A stretch of 64,000 nucleotides of DNA from Metellina segmentata (Eukaryota > Arthropoda > Arachnida > Araneae > Tetragnathidae), in contig OX375876.1 in assembly GCA_947359465.1 (NCBI GenBank), forward strand, positions 69,942,998-70,006,997. The letters run 5' to 3'. A program made the position numbers and the translations under genes. The notes beneath the pieces are model-generated. The model did no database searches. It was not told the DNA's origin and saw nothing but the letters and a program-made list of their open reading frames with translations. Below are positions 10,361 through 22,999 of this stretch, one piece after another. Every line of letters starts with the position of its first letter. Position 1 is the stretch's first letter.

Positions 10361-11600
10361 ATACCATATAAGGCAATGAAATCTGTCTGAGTATTGCTGA
10401 TCAAGGAATTATTAATTTGTTGATACGCAACTTCTAACGTGTGCTTTTCCATCTCTTATAGCACTCTAATCATGACAGTTCTGTTATGAAGATGCTTGTA
10501 TCATTTCTCTCGTCCCTGCTATATATGTTTAGGATCTCTATAGTTTTTAATGGTGATCATTAGAATGTAGAATGTCTTGGAGTATGTTTTTGGATCTATA
10601 AAATGTTTAATAGCGCTGGGTTGGTTTCCTCTTAAGCCTTATCTCATTTGACGTATATATTTCAGAATTGTGAAAATGTGTTAAATTCGCAAAACATTCA
10701 AGCACTGGAAATGATGACATTTTCGTGATTTTGCTGTAAAGGAAATTCTGTTTTGGAAACTTGTCTATAGCATGCTAAATTGATTCTTTAATTTCCTTCC
10801 CCTGTACTCCCTCTCATTTCTCAATGGCTTCTTTTTTATCCTCTCGGGTTCTCTAAATCCCGAGAACTTTCTTGAGAACTGTTTAGCTAAATATGGTCTT
10901 TGAGCATAAGATCCAAAACCAACCAATGCTCTTAAGAACTTAGAATCACTCATATAATTTTAGGAAAAAGTATGCGTTCTTTGTTCAAATAATATTTATT
11001 ATCTACGACTATGAATCTACAATTTATACTCTTCTTAAAACCTGTAAAACCGACTACTTAGGGAGCATTTAGTTACCTTCGAACAATCTTTTAACAAATA
11101 TTCTAATGATAGAAAGTTATGAGTTCATGAATTATGTATCCGTTCGAAAAAATAAAGTATGAATAAAGGACATATGAAAGTATGTTTAGACTATGTAAAT
11201 GAATAATAACATGGTCTTAAAAGTAACGTAATGATAAATGAAATACGTGACGGAATGAAAATAATTTTTATTATTGAATGATGCAGTGAAAGCAAATTTT
11301 GCATGGATATATATACGATGATGTATCTATTTTCAAGCATTGAAATTCCTTCCTATTTACTCTGAAAATTAAAATAAATTATTAGATAGAGACAGAACGT
11401 ACGTTTTATGGAGTGTCTACACGTATCGACTTTTCATCTGTTTACCACACCAATTGTAAGTTTTGTTTCATTCAGTTTTATGAAGAAAATTGAGTAAGAG
11501 CAAGAAATGGTCAAGATAATGACTAGTAAAAAGAGATCAATATTCCCATATCAGGTTACTGCGTGAATTACGTGACAAACCTGGAGACTAGAGAAATTGA
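10361..11600. other. AT-rich spacer
   Basis: After the end of the putative LTR I see AT-rich DNA with only short chance open frames. I find no terminal repeats, tRNA-like heads or recognisable protein. Confidence 0.5.
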
Positions 11601-11897
11601 TTGCGGATGAACTCCAATGCATATAGTCGATTATCTGAGTTCGTAACGTCATACAGTAATGGTAAGTTCCTGAATGAGTACATTAAAAGTGATGGCAAAA
11701 GTGGTGAAATTGTCAGTCTACTACTGTCAGCTGATCAAACAATAGACCAATCAGATATTCAAACAATGGACCAATCAGATGATCAAACAATTGACCAATC
11801 AGATGATCAAACAATAGACCAATCAGATAATCAAACAGTGGACCAATCAGATGATCAAACAATAGACCAATCAGATAATCAAACAATGGACCAATAA
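11601..11897 (+). other. Open frame running into the 24-bp minisatellite, origin unknown
   Basis: A 98-codon frame starts with about 43 non-repetitive residues (MRMNSNAYSRLSEF...) and then becomes DQTIDQSD repeats before a TAA at 11895-11897. There is no known domain and no obvious splice context. Since the repeat unit is a multiple of three, a long open frame is expected by chance. The non-repetitive part could still be an exon remnant. Confidence 0.25.
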
Positions 11898-12201
11898 TAT
11901 AATCAAACAATGGACCAATCAGATGATCAAACAATGGACCAATCAGATAATCAAACAATAGACCAATCAGATAATCAAACAATGGACCAATGAGATAATC
12001 AAACAATGGATCAATCAGATGATCAAACAATGGACCAATCAGATGATCAAACAATAGACCAATCATATGATCAAACAATGGACCAATCAGATAATCAAAC
12101 ATTGGACCAATCATATGATCAAACAATGTACCAATCATATGATCAAACAATGGACCAATCAGATGATCAAACAATAGACCAATCATATAATCAAACAATG
12201 G
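11732..12201. repeat. 24-bp minisatellite, about 19-20 units
   Basis: The consensus unit is GATCAAACAATG followed by GACCAATCAGAT. The two 12-bp halves resemble each other, so the array probably grew from a 12-mer. Variation is mostly single substitutions. Because 24 is divisible by three, the array stays in phase: plus strand DQTMDQSD with occasional stops, minus strand FDHLIGPL-like, which is open for 161 codons (11713-12198). I regard it as non-coding by default. Confidence 0.9.
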
Positions 12202-12239
12202 ATGGGAGTCTTCTCTTATCTCGTGGACTAATCATGTAA

Positions 12240-13540
12240 TAAATGTTATGTGCCACCCAGCAGACGAAAATAGTCTAATGGTCACATAACTACTAACTTC
12301 GGTGTAGAATACTGGACACATAAAAGGTTTGCCCTTGCTCAATTTACTTTTATATCTCCTCTACAATTCTATAACGTAAAAATAGATCATGCTTTTCTAA
12401 TGTTAAGGTCAAGAATAGATCTCGAAGAATGGATCACTAATACTCTACTTTCGTTTGTATGAAAGCAAAATGGTGACGAAATTTCTAACAGTGTTGAGTG
12501 GTGAGAGATTTGTTGATTTCCTTGTTTTTGACGTAATGCAAAAATTCTTGCAACCAGAATTTCAAAGGTAGTTTATTTTGACCAATATATCACGCACATA
12601 ATACTTACAGATGTGTTACCTATTCTGTTCCTCATTTACAATTATTTTTATCTTATTTAACCGTCAAATATAGTATGAGAAAGGTGAATCTCCAAACTGT
12701 AGAAAAATGCAATTTATATTTAATTTATTCTATCAAAACAATGTCTTCAGATTTTAAAGAGGAAGAAATTTTGTAAAACAGTTACCTATGAAGTCCCCGA
12801 ACACAATGTCCATTCATAAAAGCATGGAAGTATTAGATTAGAAAGTGTATTAACTTTCGATTTTGGACACATGGGCAAACAATGCGATTTACAGAGAGAT
12901 CTCTGTAACGAGTTTGGAGAATTGTCCCTGGAATAGAGTTGGTGGACGTAGATTGGACTGGGACTCAATTTGTTTCGCTATGATTTCGCTAATTGAAAAT
13001 CGTCCTATCTAACATTGAATTAGAGTTGCAATGGATGGTTGGGGACTGATCAGGTAATGCTGTTCATCCCAGAGTCACTTCTATTCATTCCATAGATTGG
13101 GCGACGCTGCATGTTGTATGATTGTATTTGAATTAAAGAAGTGGTGTCACAGATTCTGAGCTAGGATTGGAATCATTAGTTTGAGCCCTGCTTCGTTAAA
13201 ATATAAGAAACTCGTCAACACTGTTTTAGTATGGCTTTGATCTGTTGGTCCCTTAACGCGGTCACTTGAAACCAAATTCAAATTAAAGCCTCTTTAATAT
13301 AACTCTAACATAAGCCGGCTGAAAGTAATTTCTTAAGAAACAAGTAGACTGAAGTGCTAGGTTATGAGTTAGAAGTTGTTATGCGTCGAAGTTTGGTTGG
13401 TTGCTTGAACTTTTGTGGTTTCTTCAAGATAGTACGTAAATACAGGTGAGCATCTCCTAGTTCACCCAACAGGAATATTTGAAGAACTTCACGTGTATGA
13501 ACTAACATTGGAATAGAAGTATTAAAAGGTTAGTGCTCAT
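12240..13540. other. AT-rich spacer
   Basis: No recognisable gene or repeat boundary. The short open frames translate to low-complexity or unrecognised sequence. Confidence 0.5.
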
Positions 13541-13544
13541 TATG

Positions 13545-14517
13545 CAGTCGACCTCGCTTATAACGAGCACGAAGGGACCGCGCAATATTTGCTCGTTATA
13601 ACTAAGTGCTCGTAAAAAAGTGGTTCGTGAAAAAATCGTAAAAATTCATACATACTCTAACTACATTATATATACATACTTACTTCATTTTTTATTTATG
13701 TGCAGTACAAAAGAAGTTGGTTAATTTGCTTTGAACAGTTTTATTGTCTCTTTCTTGTGTTATTGTTCTTCAGAGAAGACTCATGGCCCGAAAAACATTG
13801 TCATTTGCACCCCTGGCTTCGAAAAAAGTTAGATGCTTTTCTGGGAACTCAAAAGTCATTGAGTATGTTGGGAGCGGTTCAGCTTGAAATTCTTCACATT
13901 TGTCGTTTTCATTATTTTTTTCATCTGCTTTAGCTTGAATTTCAGCTACATACAATATACTCGGGAGTAGATATCTCGGAAGTGATAACATCGTCCCCTT
14001 CCCCTTTAACATATACATAATTTTAAAATTCTTCTCTACTCATTTCCAAATTTTCCAAGTCGTATACTTCTTCCTCAGTGATTTGCCCCTCTTGAGAAAT
14101 GTCCAATCCAGCATTACGGAAGCAATTGGTGATGCATGTTGATGTAACGTTTTACCATGTATCGCTCATTAAACGTATCGCTTTGAGTACGTTTACATCA
14201 GTATTTGAGGTTGTTCCTATTACTTCTCTTCTATCGATACGCATCAAAATAAAGTGATTACGAAGTTTGATTTAAAATTTAAGACTTGATAACACTTGTA
14301 GAATTCTGTTCCAAGAAAGAATTAGCTGAGCTGGAGAGGTAGAAGTCAATAGAAATTTTATGAATCACAAAAATATAGTTCGATATAACCGGGGTTTGAT
14401 CGTTAAAAGCGAGTTATGATCCCATAGACTTAACACTGTACCAACCTAGTTTATCCGATTTCCTCGTTAAATCTGGGTTCTCGTTAAAACAGAGCTCGTT
14501 ATAGATGAGTAGTACTG
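13545..14517 (-). mobile_element. Tigger/pogo-type DNA transposon remnant (973 bp)
   Basis: The left end CAGTCGACCTCGCTTATAAC and the right end read inward, CAGTACTACTCATCTATAAC, are imperfect inverted repeats, both continuing with GAGC. A TA follows the right end (14518-14519). On the left the dinucleotide is TG, probably a mutated TA. CAGT ends with TA duplications fit the pogo/Tigger group. The interior keeps only the end of a transposase on the minus strand. Several copies of an ATAACGAG motif lie near both termini. Confidence 0.75.
13760..14200 (-). pseudogene. Tigger/pogo transposase C-terminal fragment
   Basis: The minus strand reads ...NCFRNAGLD, SQEGQITEEE, YDLENLEM, followed by an acidic, serine-poor tail (ORF at 13770-14018, MYMLKGKGTM...). 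The phrase with a conserved Cys-Phe-Arg near a Gly and then an acidic stretch is typical of the region after the DDE domain in Tigger and jerky-like transposases. The catalytic domain is absent and stops occur, so this is a relic. The assignment rests mostly on the short CFRNAG match plus the element's termini. Confidence 0.6.
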
Positions 14518-14576
14518 TAGTAGTTTTAATCAGTCGTAAGTTTTCATTAGTTTTGTATGTGGCATGACTCATCTTT

Positions 14577-14925
14577 ATAACCATCATCCATTAGTTTCCA
14601 TTTACATTTGTAAATACGCGTTACACACGTTTATTATCAAGATAATCCATTACTTTCCAGCTACATTTTTAAGTATAATTATTTACCTTTATTATCAAGA
14701 ATTATATATGTTCCTAAGATGACATTGGAAGAAATTATTCAAGGGTTATTGTTAATTATTATTTAAATCATCCATTAATTTTAATTTATATTTTTACTTA
14801 GCCATTACCCACCTTTTTTACCCAGATCATCCACCAGCTTCCATTTATATATTTATATATAATTATTCACCTTTATTATCAAGAACCATAAGTTCATAAA
14901 CTGACATTGGAGGAAAACAAATATT
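14577..14925. repeat. Degenerate tandem repeat with ATCATCCA and TTTATTATCAAG phrases
   Basis: The phrase TTTATTATCAAGA recurs at about 14630, 14688 and 14871. The phrases ATCATCCATTAG, TTTCCATTTACATTT and GACATTGGA also recur in the same order. Two long diverged units of about 180 bp, each with sub-repeats, explain the pattern. Confidence 0.6.
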
Positions 14926-15603
14926 GCAAAAGGATTGTGTGAAATTTAAATGAATATTTTTATAGATTATTATATTTCTTTTCTTTACCACTGCACCAAG
15001 GAAAATGTCTTACAGAAGCATTGGCAACACATTCCAAAATTCAATTATTTTAAAAGATAGTGCTAAATTGCTAAGCTGGTTCGAATTTAATTAACTAATT
15101 AACTACTAACTTAATTAAACAATATACTGATTTGTTTTTAGGCAGTTGAATTTGCAGCATACGTTTACGTTAACAGCAATTACTTACATTTACTTTAATG
15201 AATATGCCTTTTTGTACAATTTGAATCCACAGTAAATATAAACTAATCATCCAGATAACCATATTACCTTAATGCCAGTTAAAACTAATTCAGTATTTAA
15301 CCTACATAAATAAAATGACTACCAATGGAATATTTGAAAACTAATTTTCTGAACCATCGTAAAACAATTTCGATTCCTTCTTCCAAATAATAAAATAAAT
15401 TTATTTGTATAAGGCAAACAAGAAAAAGTTAATAGTTTCTATTGTAGGTCCATCAGATACAGAGGTCGATATATCATTGCTGTAATATTATACTTGCCAA
15501 TAGCTGTCAATGGCACATTAAAGTATATTTGCTTATTATTGTAGGTGTATCTCACTTAATTTATTTCTAGCACTGTTCAGACATTGATCATAGAAGAAAT
15601 GTA

Positions 15604-15655
<52 letters not shown>

Positions 15656-16120
15656 CCTAAAACAAGAGAAAATTCAAATGATAGAAACCAAAAGGAATTT
15701 ATTGAAAACGAAAGTGTTGGTGGATCAGGGCGTCATCAGGGAGGAGCCTGACCCAAACAACACAAAATGGTGTTTTCTACGAAAATGAGCCGCAAAATGC
15801 TAAGAAATTGCTCATATACTCCCCCAAACACCATTAAATCGAATATACAAAACTAAAGATTGAAATAAGAAAATTTAAATCAAACCAACAGCAGCAGTCG
15901 GGAGACTAGCAACATCAAACCAGAAGATCGCATCAAATGCCGCTACCCACTTAATTCAACAAAACGCCAACACCAATGACTCAGAGGAAATGACGAAATA
16001 GAAAGTAATCGGTGGCGAAAAGTTGTTGATAAATCCCCTTTTTTTCTTTCTCTATTACTTTTCTTGAAGGATTTATTCCTGACAAGTGAGTTCTATGGAA
16101 GTAATATATTGAATTTTTTT

Positions 16121-16177
<57 letters not shown>

Positions 16178-16429
16178 TAGATAATGTGAACTAAGAATTA
16201 AAGTTCGACGAAATAACATCTTTCGTTATCACATTCAGGAACAGTACAGGGTTATTCATTCCTTTGCAAACCCGATTATTATTCTAAAAGTATTGAATTA
16301 CAAACTCATCTGCAAATAAGATTACGCCACCGAAAGTGTAATGAGAAATAGACCGAAATGAAGCTCCCTTTTAACATTTCATTCACTTCAAACCAAATTC
16401 CAGAAAATATCCCAAATACATATTCCTTA
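14926..16429. other. AT-rich spacer with two (TA)n runs
   Basis: Perfect or near-perfect TA runs lie at 15611-15652 and 16124-16173. Between them there is no recognisable gene. The short open frame that begins in the first run is a microsatellite product. Confidence 0.55.
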
Positions 16430-16880
16430 TTAATTGCGATTCATGCCCCATTGCAATAGCTGGTAAGAGAAAACGCACCTCGCGCATTCATTGAAAAGCC
16501 TCGCTATCATCAACGCGACTCCTATAACAAATACAAAAACGCAGACACATCGAGAGTGAGATTTTGTCATTAGTGGAATTTTCGAAAGAATTGATTGCAA
16601 CCACTTTAATTTAAAGCTCGCTTTCTGTTCTCCCCTATCCTGTGAGGAACTATTCCACCGCCAACGAAAGTTTCTCTATGAGGCTGAGCTTTGGGAAGGT
16701 ACGAATCTATTTGCATACCAATTGTACAAAGCGTCAGGAATTAAAGCGCGATTCTTGTTTCTTGTTGCGAGGGCCTTTCGTCTCACTCGTGTGTGTCTCC
16801 TTTTTCGGAATAAATTCCGAAGAAGGAAGGTCACTTAGAGAAATCCGCTTTATTTGCCATGTTGCCGCTACTCGTTGTGT
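16430..16880. promoter_or_regulatory. GC-richer, low-repeat stretch; possible conserved non-coding element
   Basis: This block is less AT-rich than its surroundings, has no repeat ends and contains transcription-factor-like motifs such as ATTTGCAT (about 16709) and TAATTTAAAG. The 82-codon frame at 16642-16890 does not look like a known protein. A regulatory role is only inference from composition. Confidence 0.2.
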
Positions 16881-19830
16881 CATTAAATAAATTGCGTTCT
16901 TGCTTTCCTATGCATATCGCGCTGCGATTGTAGAAAGCGATTCCTGGAGACGCAGAAGAGCATTACAGGGTAGGCTAATGGGATGAATTTTTCATAAGTC
17001 CTTTTTGTGTTTGTTTCGCTGTCTATTGTCTCGTGGAGACCGAGCTCGGATTTGTTTAGTCATTTTCATTTTAACTTGTGAAGTTCATTAGTTGTAATTA
17101 GAATGGCATTAGTTTGGTGAGCTGGATTTTTAACTAATTTATTTTATCTGTAATGCTTGACATGTGCTATTTGATACAATTTAGTTTACTAGAATGCATG
17201 TCTCGGAACTATGCATGTTACTGGTAGATTTTTCGGGACATTATAAACAATATGATATGTTACTTTTCCACTTAACGTTCCGTTGTTATTCGTATTCGTT
17301 TCAGAAATGAAAGCTGAAGAAAGAAAAGAATGAAAGTAAATGGGTATTTGGGCTCTTATTTTCATATTCATATCGTATTGCGGTTTTTTAAGATGATTCC
17401 TGGAGACGCAAGAGATCATGATAGGGTAGGCTAATGGAATGATTGTTTCATGCGTCTTTCTTTGTCTGTTGTCTCATGGAGGATTTGTTTACTCATTTTA
17501 ATTTTCAGTTGTGAAGTCCATTAGTTCTATGCTAACAATTATGTCAGTTGCAATTGGTATAGCATAGTGAGCTTACGATTTAACTAATTTCTTTTGTCCG
17601 TAATGTTTGACCCGTATTACATGATACAGCGAGCTTAGTTTGCTTGAATGTATGTCTCGAAACTACGATCACTGGCGTCATCAATTAGTGTAATAAATGA
17701 ACGTTTAAAAGCTAAAGAAAGAAATTAAAGTAAATAAAAGTAATATCGGGTTCTTACTTTCCTATTCATATCGGATTGCAGCTTTATAAAATGATTCCTG
17801 GAGATACAAGAGAGCATTATAGAATCTCTTATACGTTCTTTTTGTATTTATTTCGTCGTCTATTGTTTTGTGGAGAACGGAGTTAGATTTATTTAGTTAC
17901 TTTTATTTTGCATTGCAAAATTTATACATATTGTTGGTTGTAATTAAAATATCATGGTGGAGTGAATGTGTGGTTAAAACATTTTTATTTTGAGTACAAT
18001 ACTTGACAGGTTGAATGCTACAGTGATCTTCGTTATCAAGTATAGACGCATCTAAGCTTTGTGTGATACTGATGATTTACCTACGACAGTATACATATGC
18101 GTAATTTAATGTAACTTTTATCCGTTTAGTGTTTCACAGTAATTTGTATTAGTGCAAGTAAAAAAATGAAAGTTTAAATGCAGTCACTGGGCTATTGCTT
18201 TGCTATGCACGGTGAAGTGCTTTAGTAAAATGTAGTTCCTGGAGTCATTGAAGAGTATTATAGGATAGATAATGGGATGAATCTTTTGTACGTCCTTTTT
18301 GTATTTATTTCGTTGACTGTTCTTTTGTGGAGAACGGACTCATATATATGTAGTTATTTTTATTTTCCATTGCAAAATTTATAAATTGTTAGTTGTAATT
18401 AGAATAATATAGTGAGCTGAATGTTTGGCTATTTCCTTTGGGTGTTAAGCCTGACATACTACAGTGTGCGTAGCATGCTAAAATTGATGTCTCGAAACTT
18501 TGTGTGTCACTGATTGACTTTTTAGTACAATAGACACAATATAATGCAAAATTAAATGTAAATTTTTCACATAAATGTTCCATAGTGATTCATTTTAGAG
18601 TGAGAAATGAAAGTTTAAAAGCAGTGATTTAGCTTTTATTTTCTTATGTATAAAGCAGTGTAGTTGTAGAAGGCGATTCCCGAAAACACAGGATAGTATT
18701 ATTGGATAGCGAATGGGACACATATTTTATGTCCTTTTAGTGTTTCGTTCGTCGTCTATTGTTTCCTGGGGAATTGATTCAGATTTACTTGTTATTTGTC
18801 TTTTCATAGTAAATTTTAGTAGATAATTATAGTTAGAATAGCATCGCTTTTTGAAATGCCTTTAGTGTGCTAAATTAGATGCCTGGAAACCCGCACGCGT
18901 TTTGTGTCAACGATGATTTTAAGACAATATACGAAATATTCATAAAGTAATGCAGTATTATCTTTACATACTTAAAGTTCCGTAATAATTTGTGTTAAAG
19001 AAATAATTGATAAAATTGAAGCAGTGTTTACAATTTTTGCTTTACTAACCATATCTCATTACAATTAGTTCTAGGTGAGTTTTCGAGTCAAAATAGAGAA
19101 TTGTGTTTAGGAGAGGTAAATAGGATGAATCGTTTATACGTTCTTTTCGCGATTCTTTCGTCTACTATTGCTTCTTAGACGACGTATTTATACGTATTTC
19201 GTTACGGTAAAGTGTGCTGAATGATTAAATATTTTATTTTAGGTGTAAGAATTGACATATCATGTTACAGATTTAGTTTTCTTCAAATTTCAAGATTAGT
19301 GAGTTGTAAATGAACTTGATTCGTGATTCAGGTATTTAAAAATAGTTGTTGATTACTTTGTCATAATGATGTTTGAGTAATGTCAGTAGTATTTTTCCCT
19401 CTTTAGTAAAACTCATACCATCTACAGACTAATAATTTAGACATAGAGATAAAAATATTTAAACTTCTGGCAGAAGGAAATAAGAATAAAAATAAAAATG
19501 TATAACACAGCTTTAATACTGATAGTCATATTTGAATGATTCGTATACAGTTTTACATACATTACCTATTAAACGTTTCTAATAAAATAAGTTTTCAAAC
19601 AATTGGAATTACCTTGAAAAAGAGGAAATATCAGTTCTTTTCCAAGTATCTATTTACGAAGACAAGAAATAAAATGAATTTTGATAACCTAAGACATGGG
19701 GCAAGAATTAAACACCCCGGAAGAAGTCTTGAAAGTGTTACATTACATGGTATGATGATGCAAAGAATATTCATTATATTGTGCAGTTTTCTTTTCTCAC
19801 TTAATGCTTCGTAATAATTTGTGTTTGGTT
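16880..19830. repeat. Degenerate tandem array, unit ~400-456 bp, six to seven copies
   Basis: The phrase GATTCCTGGAGA or a variant recurs at about 16939, 17395, 17793, 18234, 18675 and 19073, giving spacings of 456, 398, 441, 441 and 398. Within each unit other landmarks keep their order: a CTTNCTATNCATATC phrase before the anchor, a TTTCGTCGTCTATTG phrase after it, a TTAGTTGTAATTAGAAT phrase, a TGACATG..TACAGT phrase and a CGTTCCGTAGTAATTTG phrase. The last recognisable phrase is near 19805. No unit has a long open frame. Divergence is high, so the array is old. Confidence 0.8.
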
Positions 19831-20231
19831 GTCAGAATCCAAACTAGCTATCAGAGCGTCACTATATTTTCAAGTAGTGTAGTGTTACTTTTATCCCACA
19901 ACATACTTATTGACCAACTAACCAGAATCCATGGATCCTCTCTCTTTCAATCTTTAAAAATATGCAATTGGACCTTTCTTTAAAATAGAATATTTTTTGG
20001 AGTGATTCGGTTGCTCCTTTCCTTAGACTAAATTTCTTTTGAGCTATCCTACTGGCCCATTCTGTAGAATACCCTGTAAAGGTTCTGTCGGTTTTTATGC
20101 TTAGAATAGAATCCTTTCGAATGATTCAATTGGTCCATTCAGTAGCTTAGAATAATTTGTAAATATTACATTGCTCCTTTCGGTGTAACGAAAATAATCA
20201 TTGTTTCTTTCCTTAGAATAAATCGTTATTT
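19831..20231. other. AT-rich spacer with weak internal repetition
   Basis: Phrases of the type TTAGAATA..ATC.TTTGGA..GATTC..TTGG recur several times between 19960 and 20230, suggesting a much-decayed short tandem repeat. Nothing else is recognisable. Confidence 0.35.
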
Positions 20232-20358
20232 GAACGTGGATCAAAATTACAAGATGCTGTCCTTGGATCTATTTTTTCGGGAGTTCATCCAGGACCGTCG
20301 CCAAATGCCCATTGCGTTTCTCCAGTACGACGTCAATTAAATATCTACCTACCAAACT
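20232..20358 (+). repeat. Dispersed repeat family D, copy 1
   Basis: This copy shares a core with 24970-25085 (minus) and 26128-26258 (plus): a TTACAAGATG.TG.CCTTGGA block, then GGACCGTCGCCAA (here GACCGTCGCCAAATGCCCA), then CTCCAGTACGACGTC. It is about 130 bp with no coding capacity. It could be part of a SINE or MITE whose ends I cannot define. Confidence 0.55.
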
Positions 20359-22478
20359 TAGAATAAAATCATTTGGAAAGATTCCAAGAGGCTTGTTAAC
20401 ACAAAAGGACCTATATCCTTTTCATAGTAATTTTCCAGAATTTGCGATAAACTGGTATAAAAAATTATGAGTGGTAATAGTTATAAAAATATTTTGTGTG
20501 TGTGAATTATTCTTACCAACTCATAATATGATCCTCTTTGACGCATCAACAATTTACCAGTATATACGTCCAGCTGCGCATTTTTTAAATCATTGCTCAA
20601 CTCATTTTCAACCGAAAATGGATATTGACCCTTTGAAAGTGTCACGCCACATTTATCCTCCCATTAAAATGGAATCCTTGGTAAAGATTATGTTTTTCAA
20701 TTGAAAAATAAGTTAGAGTCATGCATGGATGTCAGTATGTTGCAAGAAGGAATTATGCCTGTGAAGCCTTCAGAGGTTTAACAGCATTGGAAGAATGAAA
20801 CCGAGTTTCAGTGGAAAATAACGTTAGTCATAACTAAAGATGATAACTAGAAATTACTTCTTTCATCTTAAAATATGAAAAAAAATCTTTTTTTTTCTTT
20901 TTTCAATATCTTAAATAAAGAAGACTGACGAACATACATGTTACAAAAATTAAGATGGATAAGCACGATGTCAACAAGCAAACATTTTCATTGAAAGGTT
21001 TTATTAATTGGAACAATTTTTGTGTTATATTAGGTACAAAATAACAATCAAAAGTAACTGGCTGACTAACTAACCAATGTACCCTGTTATTTACTAAATA
21101 AATGAATCTGATTAAAGATTTTGCTTCTGTTTTGAAAGGGACATCGTAATAAATTTCACATTTTTTATCTTTTCATATTTTTTATCTTTTCATTTCCTCA
21201 ACGTTGTTTACTCTAGTACAGCAAAGAAAAAAAATATCAAACAAGCAAAGCTCGATTGTGAGAGGTGAGACAGTTAAGACAAGACAGCAAAAACGATAAA
21301 CAAGCGTTTCATGTAACTGTCATTTTACCTTACATTTTATTTGTACGAACCTCCTTCTACAAGAAACAAAAATTAATTAACAACATTAAATTTGCAGCTA
21401 ACCAAACTTTATGAAGTTGTGGGATGTATCCCAAAGATATTTCAAAATTAGCATTCGACAAAATTTGCATTTAATCCAAGGCACAGTTAAAAAGATGCAT
21501 ACAGTTGTAAACTTAATTACACTACTATACCATTTCATTGTGATTCTGTTCTAAAGTGAAAACAATTACGATGAATGATGAAAAGAATAAATGAAAGAAA
21601 ATAAGAATAATTGTGCGAATGTGTGTGTATCGTATTACGGGGAATGACCAAGATTGTTGTCAGTGAATTTACTCTCAAATGGCTTACATGCATTCAGCTG
21701 CTTAGTGTTTGTTTCGAAAGTAAGTACTACTTACTATTCAAGTAGTAAATATCAGCAATCTATTTCTCATTTAATCGATTTTGTAGATCACGTAAAGTAT
21801 TATTGTACTGCGTAAAAAAGTTCAGAAAATATCTTGATTTAAATGTCAAAAGTTCTAAATTTCTAAATTATTGATAAAAATAATTACGTGTATGGTATTT
21901 TTAGTCACTGTTTCACTGGAGCTACATATCGGACTACTGGCGATAAAGTAATTGCGTGACATTTTGCTATAACGAACTCTATGCAATTGTTAATATCAAT
22001 ATGTCTCAAAAATAGTTTCTGTTGACTAGAATTATTGACAATCATAGTAGTGTGTGTCACTTGAGCATCGACCAAAGGATTTATTAATACATTTTTGCTT
22101 TCTGCCATATTCGTTCCAATGATAAAAAGGATAAAGCTTTTATAATGCTTCCACAGAGGGTAAAAATGGAAGTAAATTTCCATATATTGTGAGGTAAATC
22201 GAGCTGCAAAACACAATTACACGCAAATAGCAAAACACCACAAACTAACTATTTTCGTTATTAATACAACTTTACAGCGGCCTATGAAATATTTTATATA
22301 TAGCCTGCTTGAAATAGACTAGACAGAAAACAGAAACTTTATTTTTGCTGACCAAATGCTCTCTCATCTCATGATACATATTGTGATTATTTTAAAATTT
22401 AGTTAATCGCTGTTTTGGTTTCATTAGACACAAATCTAACTGTCGTTGACGAATTAACAATCATATATAAGATCATAA
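20359..22478. other. AT-rich spacer
   Basis: I see no gene, terminal repeats or tRNA-like head here. The 103-codon minus-strand frame at 21905-22216 is unrecognised and AT-rich, and is probably chance. Confidence 0.45.
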
Positions 22479-22544
22479 TTCCTATTTGGAGTTCAAAAAA
22501 TTCCTATTTGGAGTTCAAAAAATTCCTATTTGGAGTTCAAAAAA
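22479..22544 (+). repeat. Three perfect 22-bp tandem units
   Basis: TTCCTATTTGGAGTTCAAAA plus AA is repeated three times head to tail without any mismatch, which indicates a recent local duplication. It creates part of the 70-codon open frame at 22415-22627, which is not a convincing gene. Confidence 0.95.
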
Positions 22545-22999
22545 TCATTAAAACAAGCCAATCGAACGTCCGAAGTACGTACAGGAAGCACGTTACCCCA
22601 CTAAAATATAACCATCTCCTACATTAAGTATGAAATAAAAGTATCTGATTGGTGGTCGGTCATTACAAATAAAAACATCTGATTTTAAATCACAAGTCAA
22701 ATCACTTTGTATTTGTTTGCCGGAAATATAATTGTATTCATGTATTAGGAAAATTTTAATTTATATTTTACCCGACTTTTTTTTTGCTCCTAGCACCTAA
22801 AGTCTTTTCCAGAGGAGTTTCCTGTAAGTTGGATCCTCTTAACTAAGGTTATATTATATTCGTAACTGCAGTTATAGATTTTGGACATTCAGGAAATAAA
22901 GCAAAATTACCTTTCCAACTATATTCGACTTCTTAATTCATTATTTGTTTCATCGTTTTTCTCTTTAAAGACCCAACACAGCTTCTGACAAAAACTAAT
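22545..22999. other. AT-rich spacer
   Basis: Nothing recognisable beyond base composition. Confidence 0.45.

Noticed and set aside
13545..14517. Insertion as an active Tigger element
   Set aside because: Only the C-terminal part of the transposase remains, with stops, and the left TA has decayed.
16642..16890. 82-codon frame as a small cysteine-containing secreted peptide
   Set aside because: There is no convincing signal peptide or cysteine pattern. The frame ends within the tandem array.
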